A stretch of DNA of 64,000 nt from contig NC_070568.1 of assembly GCF_026914185.1 (NCBI RefSeq), positions 6,779,501 through 6,843,500 of the forward strand, written 5' to 3'. The translations under genes were made by a program, and so were the position numbers. This DNA is from Puccinia triticina. Taxonomy: Eukaryota > Basidiomycota > Pucciniomycetes > Pucciniales > Pucciniaceae. Shown here one piece after another: positions 22,641 through 32,193 of the stretch; positions within the stretch are counted from its first letter, which is position 1; each line of letters begins with the position of its first letter. The notes under the pieces were generated by a model. It was given only the letters and a program-made list of their open reading frames with translations, did not search any database and had not been told where the DNA came from.

Positions 22641-22905
22641 CCCTACATAAATTAACAGTCGCCTGAATCGAGTGGAATTAGACCCATTCAATGACCAGTG
22701 TGTTCAGGTCATTGAATGGGTCTAATCCCACTCAATGCCCAATACACACCGTTCATTTAGTGGGTCTAACTTATCCCACTCGATGACTGGTGTGTGTTGG
22801 TCATCAAGTGGAATTAGACCCATTTGACAACCTGAACACACCAGTCATTGAATGGTTCTAATTCCAATCGATTCTGGCGACTGTTAATTTATGTAGGGCC
22901 ATTTT
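22637..22905. mobile_element. Fold-back insertion in the minisatellite
   Basis: ATGGCCCTACATAAATTAACAGTCGCCTGAATCGAGTGG at 22637 is repeated in inverse at 22863-22905 (CCAATCGATTCTGGCGACTGTTAATTTATGTAGGGCCAT). The minisatellite core (CCAGGAGGGATTCCTCCTGG) resumes directly after the right arm. The enclosed DNA is CATTCAATGACC/GGTCATTGAATG repeats. Confidence 0.6.
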
Positions 22906-23580
22906 CCAGGAGGGATTCCTCCTGGAAAGATGAATGGCACACACCAGTCATTGAGTGGGTCTAACTGATCCCAATCAATGACCAGCACACACTGGTAATC
23001 GAGTGGGTCTAATCCCACTCAATGACCAACACACACTGGTCATTGAGTGGGTCTTATCCCACTCAATGACCGGCAAAAACCTGTCATCAAGTGGGTCTGA
23101 TCCCACTCAATGACCAGCAAACACCTGTCATCAAGTGGGTCTGATCCCACTCAATGACCGGCACACACCGGTCATCAAGTGGGTCTAATCCCACTCAATG
23201 ACCAGCACATGCCAGTCATCAGGAGGGTCTTACCCCCCTTGATGACCGGCAAACGCAAGTCATCAAGCGGGTACACATACCCGCTTGATGAACGGCACAT
23301 GCCAGTCATTGAGCGGCACATACTTGCTCAATGACTGGCACACGCAAGTCATCAAGAGGTTCTTATCCCTCTTGATGACCGGCAAACATGTGTGCCAATC
23401 ATTGAGTGTACCATCTCAAAGACTGGTTGGTGTGTGCCAGTCATTGAGTGGGATAAGACCCACTCAATGACTGGTGTGTTTTGGTCATTGAGCGGGTATG
23501 TGTACCTGCTCAATGACTGGTGTGTGCCGGTCATTGAGCAGGTATGTGTATCCGCTTGATGACTGGCATGTGCCCGCCAT
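22906..23580. repeat. Minisatellite of GGTCATTGAGTGGGTCTAATCCCACTCAATGACC units
   Basis: About fifteen units of 35-40 bp, each with CATTGAGTGGG facing CCCACTCAATG. The units drift towards CATCAAGCGGG at the right. No gene. Bases 22830-22905 link it to the fold-back described separately. Confidence 0.85.
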
Positions 23581-23769
23581 TGACACTACCAACATGGATG
23601 AATTTTCTTTCTTTTTGCTTTTGCCTGATAAAATTCATGAATTTCTGTAAGTGAAAAAAACAATTCAAAATTGTTGAGACCCCTCAGCCACCCTGGATTA
23701 ATCCTAAAGCTTACAATGTCTTTTTTTCAGGAAGAACAGAATGGTGTGTGTAGCATTGATGTTATCAGA

Positions 23770-24631
23770 CACCAGGAAAAAAAAGTAGTCACTTGATGGC
23801 AAGTGACATGATGCAGCTTTGTTTTCAGCTCCAATGATGCTCCTTTCCACCAGCACATCTGGGGCTCACATGATAGGTGTCAGGATCAAAGCACGCAATG
23901 TAAAAAAACCAGATGATGCTCAGCTTTGGCCCTGGCCCAGCTGATGCGCAGCTTTTACCCTGGCTCAGCTGATGCTCAGTTTTTCCCCTTGCCCAGCTGA
24001 TGCTCAGCTTTGGAACTGGCCACCTGATGATTATCTTTGGCCCTGGCACAGCTGATGCTCAGCCTTGTCCATGGCTCAGCTGATGCTCAGCTTTGGCCCT
24101 AGCCTAGCTGATTTTCAGCTCTGGTCCTGTCCAAGCTGATTCCCATCTTTTTCCCTGGCCTGGCTCAGCTGATACTCAGCAAGCTGAGCATCAGCTGGCC
24201 AGCTAGCCCAGGACTGGGCCAAAGCTGAGCATCAGCTGGGACAGGACTAGGAGAAGGCTGAGCAAGGACTGGTACAAAGCTGAGCATCAGCTGCGCCAGG
24301 ACTAGTACAAAGCTGAGAATCACCTGAGCAAGGAATGGTCAAATGGCTTTATTCCAATTTTGAGAGTGAGCTGCGTGAAAAAGCTGAGTATGAGCTGGGC
24401 AGAAAAGCTGAGTATGAGCTGGGTGCCAAAGCTGAGTATCAGCTGGACAGAACTGAGGACCAGTTGGGCTCATCAAAAACTGAACAGGACCTCCTTGGTA
24501 AATTTTGGAAGTTGAGGAGATGGTTGGGAGATTGGGGTAGATAGTGGATAGATATTGGATAGATGGTGTGTAGCTGGCTAGAGCTGGTGTAATGTCACTT
24601 GTCATCAACTGAATATTTTATTTTCCTGGTG
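23770..24631. mobile_element. CACCAGG-TIR element with palindromic minisatellite interior
   Basis: TIRs of about 45 bp: CACCAGGAAAAAAAAGTAGTCACTTGATGG at the left and the inverse of CAACTGAATATTTTATTTTCCTGGTG at the right. Flanking AGA occurs on both sides (23767-23769 and 24632-24634). The interior is GCTCAGCTGATGCTCAGCTTTGGCCCTGG repeats up to about 24180 and then the same repeats in inverse orientation. The paralogous site near 49260-49285 (inverse strand) reads GATGTTATCAGAAGTCACC without the insert. Confidence 0.85.
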
Positions 24632-24634
24632 AGA

Positions 24635-25800
24635 AGTCTCCAAATCTACTTTTTCAAAAAAGGATAAACATTTACCCCTCACCTCTCTCATAATACCATC
24701 CTTCATGCATTGTTAATTTGGTGTGACCTTATATTTCCTGAAGATATTGCATATCATCCTTGATATGCTACATGCATACAAGGCTTTTTGAAATTAGTTT
24801 ACCATGGTTTAGCATATTTTTGTCAGGGTCTTTTTTTTATCTACTTTTGTTATCAACCACATATTAATGAGGAATATTTCCACAAAAGCATTTAGGGCTC
24901 CAATTAGAGCAAGATTTCTAAAATGGTACACATAAAATCAAGTTTTATGATTTTATGATTTCATGTAAAGAAAATTTTATGATTTCAACTTTGAAAACCT
25001 TAATTGGAGAGTTTTTCTGCATATAAATCCTGAAATATTATATTTGGGGTCACATCCATTATGCAGCAGCTACAATCTGATCAGTTGCCAAATCTCACTA
25101 CTTTGTTAGTTTCTTGGTGTTTCTGCAACTATATCTGAACGCAGTGTGGGAGTTCTTCCATGATATTGGTACCCCAATGATCAAAAGCCCCCAAGGATGC
25201 ATTTTGTACCTTGACTGACCACAAAACACCCAAATGTAGCAGTCACAATGTGATCAGTTGCCAAATATCACTAATTTGGTAGTTTCTTGGTGTTTCTGCC
25301 ACTATATCTCAGCTCAGTGTGGGATTTCTTCCATAATATTGGTATAAAAATGATCAAAAGCCCCCAAGGGTTCATTGTGTACCTTGATTGACCACAAAAC
25401 CAACAAATGTAGCAGCTACAATGTGATAAGTTGACAAATATCACTAATTTGGTAGTTTCTTGGTGTTTCTGCCACTATATCTCAGCACAGGGTGGGAGTT
25501 CTTCTATGTCATTGGTACAAAAATAATGAAATGCCCTCAACAATTCATTGTGTACCTTGAATGACCACAAAACCCCCAAATGTAGCAGCTACAATGTGAT
25601 TGGTTGCCAAATATCACTGATTTGGTAGTTTCTTGGTGTTTCTGCCACTATATCGCAGCGCAGGGTGGGAGTTCTTCCATGATATTGGTACCAAAATAAT
25701 CAAATGCCCTCACAGATTCATTGTGTACCTTGAATGACCACAAAACCCCCAAATGTAGCAGCTACAACGTGATCAGTTGCCAAATCCAAGTTTATTAAAG
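24635..25800 (+). repeat. Left arm: flank plus four to five 176-bp satellite units
   Basis: After about 400 bp of flank come four to five units of roughly 176 bp containing CACTAATTTGGTAGTTTCTTGGTGTTTCTGCCACTATATCTCAG, GGGAGTTCTTCCATGATATTGGTACC and CCACAAAACCCCCAAATGTAGCAGCTACAATGTGATCAGTTGCC. The flank and the satellite recur in inverse order and orientation at 37980-38688 and 48884-49275. Part of an AAAATCATAAAATC MITE lies at about 24895-25020. Confidence 0.85.
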
Positions 25801-26716
25801 CCTCTGAATCACAAAACAAAACTTCAAGGGTTTGCCCTACAAATCTCCAAAAATCACAAAACAAAATGAAGGGTTTCCCCTTTACAACTTCCAGAAAAAA
25901 ACATCACGGGTTTTCCCTCTACATATGTCAAAATCAACAAAACAACACAATTTTACAACAACCTGCTCCCAGCCACCTAACATCAGCAAGCTGATGCACC
26001 ATGGCCCACCGTCCATCCCTGTCTAGCAGGGTTAAAAAACGGTGAGAGGATGACCCCCAGCACGCCGCATTGAAGGCATTATGCAAAGGGGGGCCAATGA
26101 GTTTAGCCCCTCAAACTGCGCAAGTACAACAGTGGAGGAGGCAAGGACAAACCGCACGCTGGAAGTACAGTGGCAGAGGACGCCCTGGGGGAAATCCAAA
26201 CACAAGAGCACCCCCCCCCCCTTTTATATGCCATCAACCAGAAAGCTCGCCTCAAGCCTTGCTCTTGACTCCGCTTGCACATATCCTTAACAACAACGCC
26301 ACTGCTATGCTGCCAATTAATTATTGACCCGCAAGGCATTAGCTACTGCTTGAATCTTCTGGCCTTGCTGGTCAACACATCTGATGTGCGCTACATACTG
26401 GAAGCTGAAATCAACCCTAGAATTTGACCTTGGGAGCATTGTGGCGCCACCACCATGTCCCTATGACGCCAACACCACTCTTGCCCAATGTTGCTACTGG
26501 AACTGCCCCCAGCCTCAAACAAGCCGCCAAAGGACCAACCATCACTGCTGCAGACCAACCCCATGCATCACCCCCACCATCAGCAGCAGCAGCACTAGGG
26601 TGGGCAGTTACGTTATCAAGTTATCCATTAATTTCATCTGTAAGTTAGATTTTGGTGGCCTATATCTTTGTTTATTGGCAATTCAAATAAAACAAATCTT
26701 GATGTGGTTATAATAA
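25801..26716. other. No gene identified
   Basis: Short frames near 26070-26330 and 26384-26713 are Cys/Pro/Thr-rich without domains. GGCTTTGCCCTAC... text continues briefly from the satellite. I see no RNA gene or regulatory element. Confidence 0.4.
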
Positions 26717-26912
26717 GGGTGTTCAAAGTTGAAATCATATTTTTTTCAAATCATAAAATCATGAAATCATAACACTTTTGAGTGATCATTTTTTATGTAC
26801 CATTTTAGAATTCTTGCTCTTTTTTGAGTGATTGGGTGTTACACAGTTTTTTCAGATTACAATTTTATGAATTTATGGTGTTATGATTTTATGCAGTAAT
26901 CTTTGAACACCC
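26717..26912. mobile_element. MITE, GGGTGTTCAAAGTTGA ends, copy 1
   Basis: GGGTGTTCAAAGTTGAAATCATA at the left faces TTTATGCAGTAATCTTTGAACACCC at the right. The interior is ATCATAAAATCATGAAATCAT and its inverse. Copy 2 at 60719-60919 shares the whole length. Half copies lie near 5170 and 24895. TAA occurs at both borders. Confidence 0.85.
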
Positions 26913-27070
26913 CTAATGAATCATTTTTTCAACTTTGGAGACATAGGCTTTACCTCTGTAAAAAAGTATCCCTGAAAAGAAACCTGAAATCAGTTATCCA
27001 ACCAAATAGTTATAGATAACTGAATTTTTGACCTAGATTTAATGATTAAAAAGCAGCCAGTGAGCCAATA

Positions 27071-27271
27071 GGGGGGTTCACAATAGGATAAAAATAAAAC
27101 TTTAGAGCTAATTTTAAGGCCTTTATGAACAATTTTCTAAAAAATGAAGAACTTGCACTGATTCTCAGGGGACACCCAGTCCTGTACATCTTGCCAGATT
27201 TTTAGAAATTTGTTGATAAAGGCCTTAAAATTGACTCTAAAATTTTATTTTTGTCCTATTGTGAACCCCCC
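27071..27271. mobile_element. MITE, GGGGGGTTCACAATAGGA ends, TA duplication
   Basis: About 55 bp at each end are inverted copies (GGGGGGTTCACAATAGGATAAAAATAAAACTTTAGAG and inverse). TA precedes and follows the element, which points to a Tc1/mariner-type mover. The centre (AACTTGCACTGATTCTCAGG) is unique here. Confidence 0.85.
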
Positions 27272-27817
27272 TAATATGTAAATACAATGAATATATGTTG
27301 GAAGGACTATCAAGCAACACAAAGATACAATAAAAACTCTATTGCACCTCTCTACAGCTTTTTACATTCAGTTGCCGCCAGATTTTCATCTGGATAACTG
27401 CCCACCCTCTGGTTACTCCAAGATTACCACCACATAATCTACCTTGACCTCTTCACCACCAACCAGGCCTGTCTCCTTTTCAGACACAAAGGTTAACCTG
27501 CCGGGAATGGAACTCAATCCGCGGCAAAGTCAAAAACTTATCATCCTTGTCATCCACTATTGATACAACTTCCATCCCGTTCCAAGAGTTCAAATTTGAG
27601 CCCAGCGTTGATGATCACCTTCGGAGTAAAATTGCACCCTGAATTCTTACAAACCAAAATGATTTTACTGGTCTTGAAGAGCTCACTGAAGCAATCTAAG
27701 ATAAAAAGGCAGACATGCAACTTGTTGATATACTCGGCAGTATCCCTGAACTTGAAGCCGCCAACATCCGACCCGGCATCCGAGTCTCTTTTGGCACTGT
27801 AAGACAAGAAGAAGCAC
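27272..27817. other. Frames upstream of the USO1-like relic, unassigned
   Basis: Segments such as DLVDILGSIPELEAANIRPG-like text (near 27720-27790) and TTSIPFQEFKFEPSVDD (near 27560) look once-coding, but they change frame and contain stops. They may belong to the relic or to another captured gene; I cannot assign them. Confidence 0.3.
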
Positions 27818-28343
27818 ATGAAGGAAAAGAAGAACTTAAACGTCTTGCTGTTCTCCATCAGTCAAGCCGACTTCAACCCATCTCAGATCAAACAAGTCCT
27901 TCAAATCATTGCCGCCCGTGGACCCAATCCAGGCCAACAACAGGAGCGGAACAAGGCCTTGCTGGTTCTGCTCAGCATCACCAAAAAGAATGCCGACATC
28001 CAGGAGATTATCACCTTTGAAGACGGCTTCAATTGATTTTTTCACATTGTCAATGTCGAGGGCTAGATTGGCGCAGGTGGAATTGTTGTCCAGGATTGCC
28101 TGTTGTGTGTCGGCCAGCTTCTGCGCTACAACGTCTCCAATCAAGTCAGTAGGATCATTCAATGTTGGGCTTGCAGTTTGACTGATCACTTCATTGGTTC
28201 ATCAGCATTCTAAGATTACTTTTGAGAAACACATCATGTATTCCTCATCTTGCGTCCATGCTCCTTTTCCCTCCGGCACAAGATCCACATCCAGTGGCTT
28301 TTGGCTTCTTTGCAACTCAGCCATGGACTGAGAAAAAGCTTAA

Positions 28344-29145
28344 CAACTGTCAGGGCTTGTCTCTTATGTGACGTGGCTCTGATGGATTTTAAGTTCACGC
28401 TGTAGCAGCTTGGGCAGCGGCCAGCGGAGATGGGGCCGCACTATAGCTCAAAGAGCCAGTGGGAATAAACCACACCTCAACGCTAGGTAGCAGAGGGGCT
28501 AGCTCCCTTACAAAAGTAAGGGGACACGGCGATGACTCGAGCCGGCGCCGTAGCTTTAGAACAAAGAAGGATTATTTTCTAAGTTACAGGTGTGATAACA
28601 ATCACCTGTAACTAGAAAATACACAAGTTGAAGGTAAAGAAGACTGTAGAGAGAAACAAGGTTAGTTTGATTATTATAAACCCCACTCACTATTGATTGT
28701 AGTAAGGTTGGCGGGTTTTTTATGTGTAATAATCTTGGGGGGAAATCTCTCCAGGGGAAAGATCCCCCCTTTTATATTACAGGATCAGCTCCCTCCTTCA
28801 AGTCAAGGTCCTGAGGGATCCTTAACTCCAAGGAGGAGTGAACACGGAATTCAGAAGGGGATTTACATAAATATGTATGTAATCACCCTATTTGTAAATA
28901 TATTAAGCTTAATCAGGATAAATACACAGAGAGATAAGATTATCTCTCTCTGTATAAACAGATATGTAATCAATGTGAAATAAGATTAATTACATACTCA
29001 AAAGAGTGTGAAATAGGTACTAAATACATAATAATAGTACATTGACATAAAAGGTACATGATTCATGTAATGACAAGGAATTGAACTCTTGACTTTATGT
29101 GCATGAGTCAAGCATTAAAGAAGTTTTTAACCATTAGGCTATAAG
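28344..29145. mobile_element. LTR-like insertion in the USO1-like relic
   Basis: Begins near TGTCAGGGCTTGTCTC and holds palindromes (CAGGTGTGATAACAATCACCTG, GAGATAAGATTATCTCTC), a GGAAATCTCTCCAGGGGAAAGATCCCCCC block and AT-rich DNA resembling 20.7-21.5 kb. No protein-coding body. The right part includes a tRNA-like segment. Exact borders are uncertain. Confidence 0.5.
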
Positions 29146-29150
29146 ACATG
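29071..29150 (-). other. tRNA-like / SINE-like segment
   Basis: On the minus strand GTCTTATAGCCTAATGGTTAA contains a good A-box (TAGCCTAATGG), and AGTTCAATTCC downstream resembles a B-box (consensus GGTTCGANTCC). TTGAC...GTCAA could form the anticodon stem. The acceptor stem does not pair, so this is a tRNA relic or SINE head, not a working tRNA gene. Confidence 0.4.
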
Positions 29151-29346
29151 TACTCTGCATTGTTGACACATGGAGTTAGTGTCTCAGTGTCTGACAACAA
29201 CACTCTCCTTGTCATTGCCTTTGCCCGGAACTTAATCTTGGAGGCTGGTGCCGGCAAGACCACCAATCAGCGAGCAATCCTGTTTGGCGGCCTCACTTGT
29301 TGTCTCGCAGAGATGGGCTTAGCCAGTGCTGCGCCCCCAACACTTA

Positions 29347-29555
29347 GGGCCTGTACCATAGGGCATGAAAATTGAAACTTTCCAAATTTATTTGCCTCAA
29401 AATTTCTTGGGACAAAAACTGAGCCTGGCCAAAATGTAGGCTTGAGCCCAAATGTGAAGAATTTCAACATCTGAACCCTCCACTAGTTTTCAGTTTTTGT
29501 GCACAGGGCAAAAAAAGTTGAAATTTTTCAAAATTGAGGCCCATGGTACAGGCCC
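29347..29555. mobile_element. MITE, GGGCCTGTACCAT ends, TTA duplication
   Basis: GGGCCTGTACCAT and ATGGTACAGGCCC are exact inverted ends, and TTA flanks both sides (29344-29346 and 29556-29558). A TTA duplication fits PIF/Harbinger-type movers. It splits the USO1-like frame between PPTL and KSKAL. A related GGGCCTGTGCCATAG end is near 5464. Confidence 0.9.
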
Positions 29556-29687
29556 TTAAGTCCAAAGCCTTATATATCCTCGCCCGTGTTGTCCCAGGGA
29601 GCGAGATCAACCAGGTGTTCATCAGCAAGCTTGTGCTCAATCCCTTAGCTGCATTGTCCCCGCCGCCCGGCCAAGATCCGAGTTATT

Positions 29688-29826
29688 GGAGGACTTCCCG
29701 TGCAATCTGGGACTCTCGCAGATGTCAATATAGACCCAAAAATTCTAGATTTTTGCAGGGAAATCTAGATTTCTTGGGGTCCAGATCACTTCTGGGAGAC
29801 CCGCAGATTCCGACGGGAAGTCCTCC
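29688..29826. mobile_element. MITE, GGAGGACTTCCCGT ends, ATT duplication
   Basis: Inverted ends GGAGGACTTCCCGT/ACGGGAAGTCCTCC with ATT on each side (29685-29687 and 29827-29829). Internal TCTAGATTTTTGCAGGGAAATCTAGA is a palindrome shared with the longer relative at 4531-4878. It sits in the USO1-like pseudogene. Confidence 0.85.
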
Positions 29827-30538
29827 ATTCGGACCGCAAGAAGCCCAAATTCTATTGACTCCCACACCAGTCTGCAATCTTTGCACTCTTCTTACTCGCC
29901 TTTGAAGGCCTCCCCGGAGCTCAACAACCCACATCGGCCGATGATCAGTTCCAAACCTTGTCTGTCCGAGCTGCCGCTCTGAGTTTTATTGACAACTTTG
30001 TGAACGAGAATCTGGATGCTCAACTCGGTATTGTGGCCACCATGAACATGCCTATCCCTCAGCTGTCTGGCCAGAACGCCGGGCCGTCTCACTCGCCCGG
30101 ATCATTACTCTTCGCGGCTTTGCAAGGCCTGCCCCCGACTGAAGCTGGGGACATGGCCGCATATACCTCCTTCTTTGCCTGCTGAATTTTTGCACATTTT
30201 CTCAGAGCGTTCGAGCCCGCCAAGAAGCTAGCACTTGAGATCCGGATCGGCAGCTATCCAGCCGACCCCAACGGCCCGCCAGACAACAACAATAACCACG
30301 CCGGCCTGGTACATATCTTAATCAGAAATTTAGTGATGGCTCAGCGGATGCAAGGCCAAAGCAACAATGCAGGCAATACAATACAGCAATCCTTAGCATG
30401 GGCTCAAATCATGATTGGTTGAAGCCCGCACCTCTTGATCAGCGGTCAATCTGCCCATGTACCCTTTCTCATTTTTTTTTGTAAACCTTTGATATCCAAA
30501 CTCTCAACCTTCCTATAGAAAATGTAGGCGCAGAGAGT

Positions 30539-30672
30539 CTTTGCGAAGACCAGCGAGTGGAGTTAGCACACGCCACGAGAGACTGAGACGACGAGCAAGC
30601 ACACCTTTGCGAAGACCAGCGAGTGGAGTTAGCACACAACACGAGAGACTGAGACGACGAGCGAGCACACCT
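30539..30672. repeat. Tandem duplication, ~68-bp unit
   Basis: CTTTGCGAAGACCAGCGAGTGGAGTTAGCACAC...ACGAGAGACTGAGACGACGAGC occurs twice in a row with a handful of differences. No function recognised. Bases 30780-31974 contain no gene that I can support; a C11 run lies near 31583. Confidence 0.85.
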
Positions 30673-31974
30673 GATGTGTGAGAGAGGTTGGAAACAGAAA
30701 TGAGCCACTGAATGAAGAAAAGAGAAATAGAAAGCGGTACACAATAATCTATCTAGACTAACATTCAGTTAGGTTTCATTTAGGTTTACAACTATGAATC
30801 TCACTACATGACCGGTTGCCGAGTATGCTACTACTGAGGAACTCAATACTTCCCCTTCCTGTCCATTATGAGTGTCATCTTTTTGACATGTCATATACTT
30901 CCTGAAAACCAAAAGGTTTCTGATTTTAACCTTGTCAGACCTCAAGCTTCCTTGGAATAGTTGTGTAGCTTGTGTGATTCTTCTGTGAAGTTTCAGTAGA
31001 GTCCAAGGCCAATTTTATATTTCCATGTTGCTGTAATCACTGACAAGAGCGGGTGGAAGAGGCTAACAACATATAGTCTCACTTGATGTTTTCATTTCTT
31101 TTCTCAGCTTCTGTGTACTGTGTCATATCCCATGACACAATGGAAAACTCTACGGATCTACAAAAAAAAAAATGTGAAAAACCCTCCATCTGATTCTTGT
31201 ACCTCTTATTCAACCTGAGAAACAGAACTGGATTGTCATGAAAATCAATTTCACAGACATCATACCTTTGCAAGAACAGGCTGATTTGTGGAATTGGCTT
31301 AAAGCTTTGATTCCTGTGGTGTTGCATAGCTAGCTGGAAAGTTGTGGTATACACCATGCTTCATGCATTGGACATGTCTGCTGGTCCACCTTGGGCAAGC
31401 AAAATAAGTGGGATTGTTTTGGGGTTTTTTTACAAATCCTGGTGTTAGCAAATTATATTTTTTGGTATTTACGATAAACAATTGAAGATTGAAAATAGGA
31501 GGGTTCATGTACTGCTCCTTTTGAAAGTGTTTGTGATACCTTGTTAGAACCATTTGTTGCTTATCCTGAGAAACTGTCCATCCCCCCCCCCCCAACAATA
31601 TGATCAAAAGGGGGCCTAGACATTTCTGGACCCAGAACAGAAGAGGATAAGATAAGATAACATAGAAGATAGGTGGATATTGAATCGGAATGCTCAAAGG
31701 GACAGGTAATAGGACAGGAAAAGATAAGCAGTATGTAATTACAAGATCTACTGTAGACAGTGAGCAGAATAGACTACTTGAATTCTAAAAGAAAATTCAT
31801 GGGCAAGTGGCTAATTTCTGTGACCATGAATACCTCATTCGCAAATATTTCTGTCAAATGGGTACAAATTTCACCACTTCCAGGCACCAGGCAAGAAGGT
31901 TTTTGGTCTGGTGTTTCCTTTGAGGTAAGCTGATTTTTGAAACAGGTGTATAGGGTAGTGGTTGTGCCCTAAGT

Positions 31975-32193
31975 ATCACTAATTTGGTAATTTCTTTGTG
32001 TTTCTGCCACTATATATCAACACAGGCTGGGAGTTCTTCCATGATATTGGTATCAAAATGGTCAAATGCCCCCAAAGATTCATTGTGTACCTTGACTGAC
32101 CACAAAACCCCCAAATGTAGCAGCCAAAATGTGATCAGTTGCCAAATATCACTGATTTGTCAGTTTCTTGGTGTTTCTGCCACTATATCTCAC
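31975..32193 (+). repeat. 176-bp satellite, plus orientation
   Basis: One and a bit units (ATCACTAATTTGGTAATTTCTTTGTGTTTCTGCC, GGGAGTTCTTCCATGATATTGG). It is cut at CACTATATCTCAC by the hAT-2 element and resumes at 37846. Confidence 0.85.

Larger units (their letters stand above)
27818..30465 (+). pseudogene. USO1/p115 vesicle-tether head-domain pseudogene
   Basis: Interrupted frames align in order with the armadillo-like head of the golgin tether p115/Uso1: KALLVLLSITKKNADIQEI-ITFEDGF, then VNVEG-IGAGGIVVQDCLL, then RYNVSNQ; after an insertion, TNQRAILFGGLTCCLAEMG and LKSKALYILARVVPGSEINQ; then LSVRAAALSFIDNFVNE; then IFAHFLRAFEPAKKLALEIRI, GLVHILIRNLVMAQ and the SLAWAQIMIG-SPHLL end. In-frame stops occur at 28034, 28064, 28223, 30183 and 30420. 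Three insertions split it: an LTR-like block (about 28344-29145) and two MITEs (29347-29555, 29688-29826). Removing each MITE with one target copy restores continuity. Uso1 tethers ER-derived vesicles to the Golgi; this copy cannot encode it. The functional gene is presumably elsewhere. Confidence 0.75.

Noticed and set aside
22282..22650. Open frame of about 120 codons over the GGGAGGGATCCC array
   Set aside because: It is open only because the unit length keeps frame; the translation is a simple repeat and the opposite strand is open too.
22140..23580. Regular palindromic repeats as a CRISPR array
   Set aside because: Units are contiguous or separated by variants of the same repeat rather than unique spacers, no cas genes are present, and the genome is eukaryotic.
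27836..28189. Minus-strand 117-codon frame as a gene
   Set aside because: It is antisense to the USO1-like exon, whose plus-strand reading matches a known family block by block.
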